NCBI GenBank assembly: GCA_019925095.2
Contig: CM034392.1
Coordinates: 22,665,887 to 22,729,886 of the forward strand
DNA length: 64,000 nucleotides
Origin: Dendrolimus kikuchii
Lineage: Eukaryota > Arthropoda > Insecta > Lepidoptera > Lasiocampidae
Direction of reading: 5' to 3'
Shown here: positions 58,873 to 64,000 of the stretch, one piece after another
Position numbering within the stretch: the stretch's first letter is position 1
Layout: each line of letters begins with the position of its first letter
Position numbers and translations under genes: made by a program
The notes under the pieces: generated by a model
Told to the model about the DNA's origin: nothing
The model's input: the letters and a program-made list of their open reading frames with translations, nothing else
Database searches by the model: none

Positions 58873-60099
58873 TTAACAATTTTTTTTCGGTGGTGGAGGA
58901 CAAGGTGAAGATTTGCTACCACCTCCACCAGCTCCTCCCAGGCACGTTTCCATCAACAACCCACATACTAGATAAGGATCACAATCGCCGGCAGGTCTTC
59001 TATCTTCAATGTATCCTTTATCTTTTTCCTTGATACCCCTTTGCAAACGAACTGATGTTTTTCTATTCGCAATACCCCAGGAGAATTTATCGAAAGGAGA
59101 TGTTTCAAATTTTCCAGACAGTCTCATTTTATTTGTCATCTCATCATTACCGTAAACCTTCATATGTTTCATGTGATTCGTTTCTAATTTTTTCATACAT
59201 TCTTCAATAAATTTATAGCCGCCCTCCGTACGCATTTTATTTGTACTAAAATTATGATGCATTCCCACGCCAGGATGCAAATGCCCGAATGGTTTAGGAT
59301 GGTATGTAATGTCAACACCATAATCTTCAGCCACACGAGACATTATGTAGCGAGATATCCACAAGTCATCTGCGCCTTTAATACCATTTGAAACGCCTAT
59401 CTGCCATTCCCAACACGCAAACATAACTTCTGCGTTAGTTCCTTCGAAATCGAGTCCAGCATATAAACAGGCCTTTGCGTGGGCTTCGGACACATCTCTA
59501 CCTGCAATATACTTAGCACCCACGCCACAATACGAATATTGATATTTTACTGCTGGAAACCCTCCCCCTTTAGGCCAGCCCAGACCCCAGCCATCTACGT
59601 CAACCATTGTATATTCTTGTTCAAGTCCAAACCACGGTTCTTCTGCAGCATGTAGCTCACACAAGTTGTTACAGTATTTTCTGTTGTTACTTGCTGCTGG
59701 TTTCCCATCACTATGATAAACTTCACATAGAATTAAAACGTGTGGTTCACATCGAAATGGATCTTTATACATGGCACAGGGTTTTAATGTTGTATCAGAA
59801 TTATCCGCAGTTGCTTGTCCAGTCGAACTACCATCAAAATGCCACTCAGGTGCTTGCTCTGGACAAAAAGGCATGCATGTGAGAATTCTGTCTTTACATC
59901 TCATGTTAATCCCTGAACCATCAATCCATACGTAAGTAGCTAATATTTTATTGCAAGGCATGGGTAGTCTCATATATCTATCAAAAACTTTTTTATTCAT
60001 TATGTGATTTATCGAATGTTTCAGCAAAGTTCTTTTTGCCATAACTAAAGTATTAACACCTATACGTACGGTTAAAAAGCTTTTCCGCATCGCTTCCAT
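58873..60099 (-). CDS. Glutamine-synthetase-like protein GS-A, copy B
   Basis: A 408-residue intact frame, nearly identical to 30475-31701 (three residue differences: Cys75, Met110, Asn407). It carries the same metal-binding EQE and AEVM..WEW motifs, the same Pro276 and FETS changes, and the same Gly-rich/PPPPKK tail ending NC. The near identity of two 408-codon genes whose flanks have accumulated indels fits a recent duplication with continuing constraint, or gene conversion. GS-B starts 278 bp upstream on the same strand. Enzyme activity is inferred only. Confidence 0.88.
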   Translation of the reverse strand: MEAMRKSFLTVRIGVNTLVMAKRTLLKHSINHIMNKKVFDRYMRLPMPCNKILATYVWIDGSGINMRCKDRILTCMPFCPEQAPEWHFDGSSTGQATADNSDTTLKPCAMYKDPFRCEPHVLILCEVYHSDGKPAASNNRKYCNNLCELHAAEEPWFGLEQEYTMVDVDGWGLGWPKGGGFPAVKYQYSYCGVGAKYIAGRDVSEAHAKACLYAGLDFEGTNAEVMFACWEWQIGVSNGIKGADDLWISRYIMSRVAEDYGVDITYHPKPFGHLHPGVGMHHNFSTNKMRTEGGYKFIEECMKKLETNHMKHMKVYGNDEMTNKMRLSGKFETSPFDKFSWGIANRKTSVRLQRGIKEKDKGYIEDRRPAGDCDPYLVCGLLMETCLGGAGGGGSKSSPCPPPPKKNC

Positions 60100-60377
60100 T
60101 TCTATTTTATTTGATTCTTAATTTATATTTACTTATTGTTTCATTATTTACCGAAATTACTAATAATTTTGAAAATATTTCACTAAAATTGAATTTATAA
60201 ATGTCAATATTAAAATTCTAATTTATGTTTCCCTGGGTAATTAAAATAAAACCAGTTATATAAGATTTGTTAAAAAGGTTCTATTATGGAAGTATAAAAT
60301 AAAATCATATATTTATATTCCGAAATATTTTGTAGCGGAAATTAATTGGATAGCTTTCAGTAACTAGCGACATCAAT

Positions 60378-61550
60378 TTAAGTACACGTCTCTGCCAAAA
60401 CTGCACATACTCTATAAGGATCACAATCACCAGCTGGTCTTCGATCTTCCAGAAACCCTTTTCCTAGAGTCTTAACACTTCTTTGTAGTCTTAGTGAGGC
60501 ACTCCTATCAGCCACACCCCATTCACATTTTTCAAAAGAAGCAGTCTCAAATTTTCCTGTTAGCCGCTTCTTGTTCTCTTCTCCGTCACCGAGACCGTAG
60601 CTTTTTATGTTTTGTACATGCCTTTCACATAGAATTTTACATATTCTTTCAATTTCTTTAATACCTCCTTCACTTCTCATTTTGTCGATACTGAAATTGT
60701 GGTGACATCCTATTCCTGGTTGGTTTTTACCCATTGGTTTGGGATGGAAACTAACAATAACACCGAAATGTTCTGCAATCCGACTGAGTAAATATCTACC
60801 CACCCATAAATCATCGGCTGCTTTAATACCCATGGTAGTACCCACTTGAAATTCCCAAGAAGCTTTCATTACTTCTGCATTAGATCCCCCATAATCCAAA
60901 CCTGCATAAATACAAGCTCTTGCGTGACATTCTACAATTTCTCTTCCAGAAACATGATCACCAATACCACAGTATGAGTACTTTGCTTCAATCGATGGAT
61001 AGCCTCTTGATTTTGGCCATCCCAATGGCCATAAATCATTATCGAATAATGTGTACTCTTGTTCTATTCCGAACCATGGGTTTTGATGGGAAATCTTACT
61101 TAAAACATTGGCACAATGTGTTCTGTGATTAGTTGCTGTTGGAGTTCCGTTACCGTGATACGTTTCACACAGTACCAGAATGTGAGGGCTTTTACGAAAA
61201 GGGTCTATGTATATAGCCGAAGGTATTAACAAAGTATCTGAATCGTCTGTCTTTGCCTGGCCTGTTGAACTACCATCAAATGACCATTTTGGAACTGTTT
61301 CTAAATCACATGGAACTTTGTCCAGTACCCGATCTTTGCACCGCATATGTATTCCGCTGCCATCGATCCATACATACGTTGCAAATATTTTGTCGTATGG
61401 TAAAGGTAAATTTAGGTAGTGAGTGTAATAAGAGTTTGATGGAGTTGAGATTTTTGTTGTTCCAGAAAATAATCCTATTTGGCTCACCTGTCTGAAATTT
61501 AACTTCCGTACAGTTAAGAAGCTATTCAAAAAAAATTTCGAGCAAAACAT
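60378..61550 (-). CDS. Glutamine-synthetase-like protein GS-B (intact copy)
   Basis: A 390-residue intronless frame. The first 40 residues (MFCSKFFLNSFLTVRKLNFR...) are basic and hydrophobic with no acidic residue, a good mitochondrial presequence. Core motifs: ATYVWIDGSG 57-66, FDGSSTGQA 91-99, EQEYTLF 163-169, NAEVMKASWEFQVG 224-237, QPGIGCHHNFS 277-287, TGKFETA 331-337, ADRSASLRLQR 347-357 and EDRRPAGDCDPY 368-379. As in GS-A, the NGAG loop has Pro278 and HET is FET, so both paralogues share the change. It is about 15-20 residues longer at the N-terminus than cytosolic enzymes, while the C-terminus stops soon after AETCT. It is the only open GS-B copy of the two. Confidence 0.88.
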   Translation of the reverse strand: MFCSKFFLNSFLTVRKLNFRQVSQIGLFSGTTKISTPSNSYYTHYLNLPLPYDKIFATYVWIDGSGIHMRCKDRVLDKVPCDLETVPKWSFDGSSTGQAKTDDSDTLLIPSAIYIDPFRKSPHILVLCETYHGNGTPTATNHRTHCANVLSKISHQNPWFGIEQEYTLFDNDLWPLGWPKSRGYPSIEAKYSYCGIGDHVSGREIVECHARACIYAGLDYGGSNAEVMKASWEFQVGTTMGIKAADDLWVGRYLLSRIAEHFGVIVSFHPKPMGKNQPGIGCHHNFSIDKMRSEGGIKEIERICKILCERHVQNIKSYGLGDGEENKKRLTGKFETASFEKCEWGVADRSASLRLQRSVKTLGKGFLEDRRPAGDCDPYRVCAVLAETCT

Positions 61551-61841
61551 TTCAGTATTTTTTTTGTTAGATTAAACTATTTACGTTGGTCATGGTATTT
61601 TGAAATATAGTCTAGTAAGCAATGACTACAAATATGAGAATTATCTTTGTAAAACAGGATACGCACTTTAAATTGAATTTTAGGGTTCTAGAAGCAACGG
61701 ATAAAATGTGAACATTCATCACCTCTGCAAACCCTTCGCTGATGTGATGTGAAACCGTCATTTAAATATGCATATCGTTGAGAGGTCGAAGGTCGAAAAA
61801 AAGTTGTAGTGGTACAGAAAAAGGGTACTTTAAAAACTTAT

Positions 61842-62120
61842 TATTATTTTATGTTTAAGGCTTGGCAACTAGGCCTTTAAGCCAGGCGCCGTTGTATTGT
61901 AGGCTACAATCGACGTCATTCAACGGAGTTCTTGTGAAAACTCGAAAGGCCACATTTGGCTATATAGTTCACGTTTTTCGCAAAAACACATAATTACTAC
62001 TCAAAAACTATCAATATCCTACAACTATTGTTCATTTTAAAGTAATTTTACACATTTTTAGAAAATAAAACTGCACAACACAATGTCTCCTTTCAGTTCC
62101 CGCCAAAAACTCCTTTAAAA
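61842..62120 (+). repeat. Copy-B insertion of a dispersed repeat (GGCTTGGCAACTAGGCC family)
   Basis: Absent from the matching place in copy A (about 33438). It contains GGCTTGGCAACTAGGCC, TTCAACGGAGTTCTTGTGA and ACACATAATTACTACTCAAA. A second, inverted copy is at 63243-63382. The ends share a CTTTAAAAACTTA-like sequence (61829 and 62114), a possible target duplication. Non-coding. Confidence 0.6.
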
Positions 62121-62510
62121 ACTTAGAATTTATTCATTCATATGAGTTGCTACAACTACAATCCATAGACAAAATAATATGGTTTTTATTATGAAAAATA
62201 TCAAAAACAGCATGGTTCACATGCCGCACGCTGTCACCGGTCGAAACGGGTAATAGTGATGTCGGTGCTTGATTATCGATATTGTATTTGAGTTAATCAT
62301 AAAAGTTTAAATTGATAACCTAAAAGACTTTTATGCACTTACAATGAAGTAAAATGCTCATATTTTGAAATTTTCCAAAATCAATAAAAAAAAGCTAGTT
62401 AAGTTATTAGAAAATCTAGATATAAATAAACACTGACAATTTGCTTAAAGTGGCCGGTTGTGCTAGATGAGAAATCAGGTATCAATGACCTCCCTTAATA
62501 TTTGCTAATA

Positions 62511-62795
62511 ATAACAGCCCATAAACGTACCACTGCTGGGCTCGGGCCTCCCACTATAGGGAATCGAACAGTATACCCGCCACGCTTGTCCAAGACGGCT
62601 TGGCAGATACATCAGTTATCTCAATTTGCAGGTTTCATCACGATGTTTTCCTTCACCGTCATTAGCACGCGGTAATTGTAACAATATGGGCATTAAGTCA
62701 GAAAACTGCCTAAGTAGTGCATGTGTTCCTGCCAGGAGCGAACCCGCGCCCTTTGAGCTTAGGACGCGTTCGCCATTACGCTACTATGACTACAC
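62511..62795 (-). repeat. tRNA-headed SINE, copy B
   Basis: On the minus strand it shows an A-box-like TAGCGTAATGG and a B-box-like GGGTTCGCTCC, about the right distance apart, followed by the CGGTGAAGGAAAACATCG body. It is the counterpart of 33831-34127, but about 260 bp of extra sequence follows before the shared GCCCTTTGAATTTGG resumes near 62990. Confidence 0.6.
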
Positions 62796-63242
62796 TACTA
62801 ATATTTTTCAAACATTTTCTATGTGTCTCCCAGGCTATCAAAATACATAAGAAACAAAATATAAGTATATTTCATCGATTATAATGGAAAAATGTATGGG
62901 AATGACATACTTAGCCATGACAACAGGGCATACAATGCCTGTTAACCTAAAGGAGCTGATTCTGCTGAGTCAGATTCTAATGCACGCCCTTTGAATTTGG
63001 AACGTGTGTGCTAGCCAATACACTACCAATACTTTTTATTAAATAATAAATCTATTTTTAGCTGGTGAAGAGACAAATTCTTTTACATACTGCGCAAAAT
63101 TGACGGTTACTGTTGTGTAAAACGAGGTTTATGTAGTCTCGCAGATTTCTGATTTCTATAGTTAAGTAACATAGAGACGCCCTTAAATTTGACATGACTT
63201 ACATTTTCGCAGGGTCTTTAGTTATATTAAATTCATATAGCG

Positions 63243-63382
63243 TATTGATTATTTTTGAGTAGTAATTATGTGTTTTGTGAGAAATGTGAACTGCAAAGTC
63301 TAATGTGGCCTTTTGAGTTATCACAAGAACTCCGTTGAATGGCACTAGTTGTGGCTTAAAGGCCTAGCTGCCAAGCCATAAA
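63243..63382 (-). repeat. Inverted partial copy of the 61842-62120 repeat, at the duplication edge
   Basis: Its reverse complement matches about 61852-62015 with roughly 15-20% differences by eye. It starts at the first base after the shared duplicated sequence ends (63242). Confidence 0.65.
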
Positions 63383-63648
63383 ATCCAAAAAAAAAACCGT
63401 AGTATCCATAGTAGTTTGTGACTGCAACACTGCAAACGTACCACTGAAGTAGGTATTATAGAGGTCCATGAAACGTACCTGTACAAGTAGCACAAAGCGT
63501 ATAATTAGTAAATGTTATGATACCTCAAATAGATTATAATATTAGTTGTATAAACGCAATTCATAATTTATTTGAACTGAAATTAATCGGTTAAACGTTT
63601 TACATGTAAAACTCATCGTTTAATTCTTAACTTTCTTAAGCGAACCTG
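63383..63648. other. Intergenic or 5' flank of the CRCP-like gene
   Basis: AT-rich sequence ahead of the first coding exon at 63649; it should include that gene's promoter and 5' UTR. No TATA box is convincing. Confidence 0.4.
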
Positions 63649-63852
63649 ATGGAAACGTAAATATTTTGGTACTACCTGTTTTGTGTTAGTTTTCATTCTT
63701 CAATTTATATCAACGTTTGCGTGGATTTCAGCATCAAATCAAACGCTGCTTTTCTCTGCAACTATGAGGTCATGCAAATACTGCAACAACTGAAAGACAA
63801 CACACAAAAGAAACATAAACGTGAGGCGTCTCTTGCTACAGTGACTTACGAG
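63649..63852 (+). CDS. RNA polymerase III subunit RPC9/CRCP, first two coding exons (3'-partial)
   Basis: Exon 1 is only 8 coding bases (63649-63656: ATGGAAAC, donor GTAAAT). A 75-bp intron ends TTTCAG at 63731. Exon 2 (63732-63852) encodes IKSNAAFLCNYEVMQILQQL and KDNTQKKHKREASLATVTYE, then donor GTGTTT. The joined start METIKSNAAFLCNYEVMQIL matches the conserved N-terminus of CRCP/RPC9 (family pattern L..NYEV...L..LK, then ..T..YE), the stalk subunit that pairs with RPC8 on RNA polymerase III and is also named calcitonin-receptor component protein. The remainder lies beyond the window; nothing before 64000 continues the family sequence. Confidence 0.75.
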
Positions 63853-64000
63853 GTGTTTATTATTGTGTTCAAAATTTATTGATCTTAAATTTTTAACCTG
63901 TTTACTTAGTTCAAAAGTACAAATCAGTTACATTTTAATTTCTTTTAATTAATATTTTAATTTTCATCCTGTAGTTGGTAATAAGGATTTGGAGTTAGTG

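Larger units (their letters stand above)
43297..63242 (+). repeat. Segmental duplication, copy B
   Basis: Same order and orientation as copy A (15856-34338). Private to this copy are an LTR, a full R1-clade LINE, a mariner with nested LINE fragment and a 280-bp repeat. Missing from it are 16577-17231 and the 9.2-kb LINE nest. The left boundary joins truncated copia; the right boundary at 63242 abuts an inverted repeat unit (63243-63382). Confidence 0.9.

Noticed and set aside
62740..62800. Possible tRNA gene on the minus strand
   Set aside because: A-box- and B-box-like sequences are present, but the cloverleaf cannot be completed and the block is part of a repeated SINE.

Overview
This is eukaryotic nuclear DNA, almost certainly from a moth or butterfly. 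The background is AT-rich, the host genes have GT-AG introns, and the sequence is crowded with insect transposon types: R1-clade, RTE and RNase H-bearing LINEs, copia, mariner, Tc1, a hAT MITE, Helitron-like repeats and a tRNA-headed SINE. Several repeat families look like common lepidopteran ones. The species cannot be fixed from the sequence. There are no operons, rRNA genes or CRISPR arrays.

Host genes. (1) 4927-10492 (+): the last four coding exons of a HECW-type NEDD4-family E3 ubiquitin ligase, covering the C-terminal 267 residues of the HECT domain. (2) 15037-16209 (-): an intact 390-codon SERBP1/HABP4-family gene (insect vig). (3) Four head-to-tail glutamine-synthetase-like genes on the minus strand in two pairs: 30475-31701 with a broken partner at 31980-33157, and 58873-60099 with an intact partner at 60378-61550. 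All four share changes in the substrate loops. (4) 63649-63852 (+): the first two coding exons of an RNA polymerase III subunit RPC9/CRCP gene that runs out of the window.

Layout. The main feature is a direct segmental duplication. Copy A is 15856-34338 and copy B is 43297-63242; about 9 kb of LINE and copia sequence lies between them. Each copy carries private insertions. Copy A has a 9.2-kb nest (18655-27847) made of a minus-strand LINE interrupted by a Tc1 element, an RTE LINE and a hAT MITE. It also has a 5'-truncated R1-type LINE (29158-30226). Copy B has an LTR (44016-44680), a nearly complete R1-clade LINE with two long open ORFs (44684-51987), and a mariner (54273-57825) that contains a 5'-truncated copy of that same LINE with an 18-bp target duplication. 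Because each copy shows the empty site for the other's insertions, the order of events can be read directly.

The duplication copied only the 5' part and promoter flank of vig (a pseudogene in B) but both glutamine-synthetase genes. One family member (GS-A) stayed nearly identical in both copies. The other (GS-B) stayed open only in copy B. Most other open frames in the window belong to mobile elements. The interval 10850-15000 holds no gene that I can recognise.
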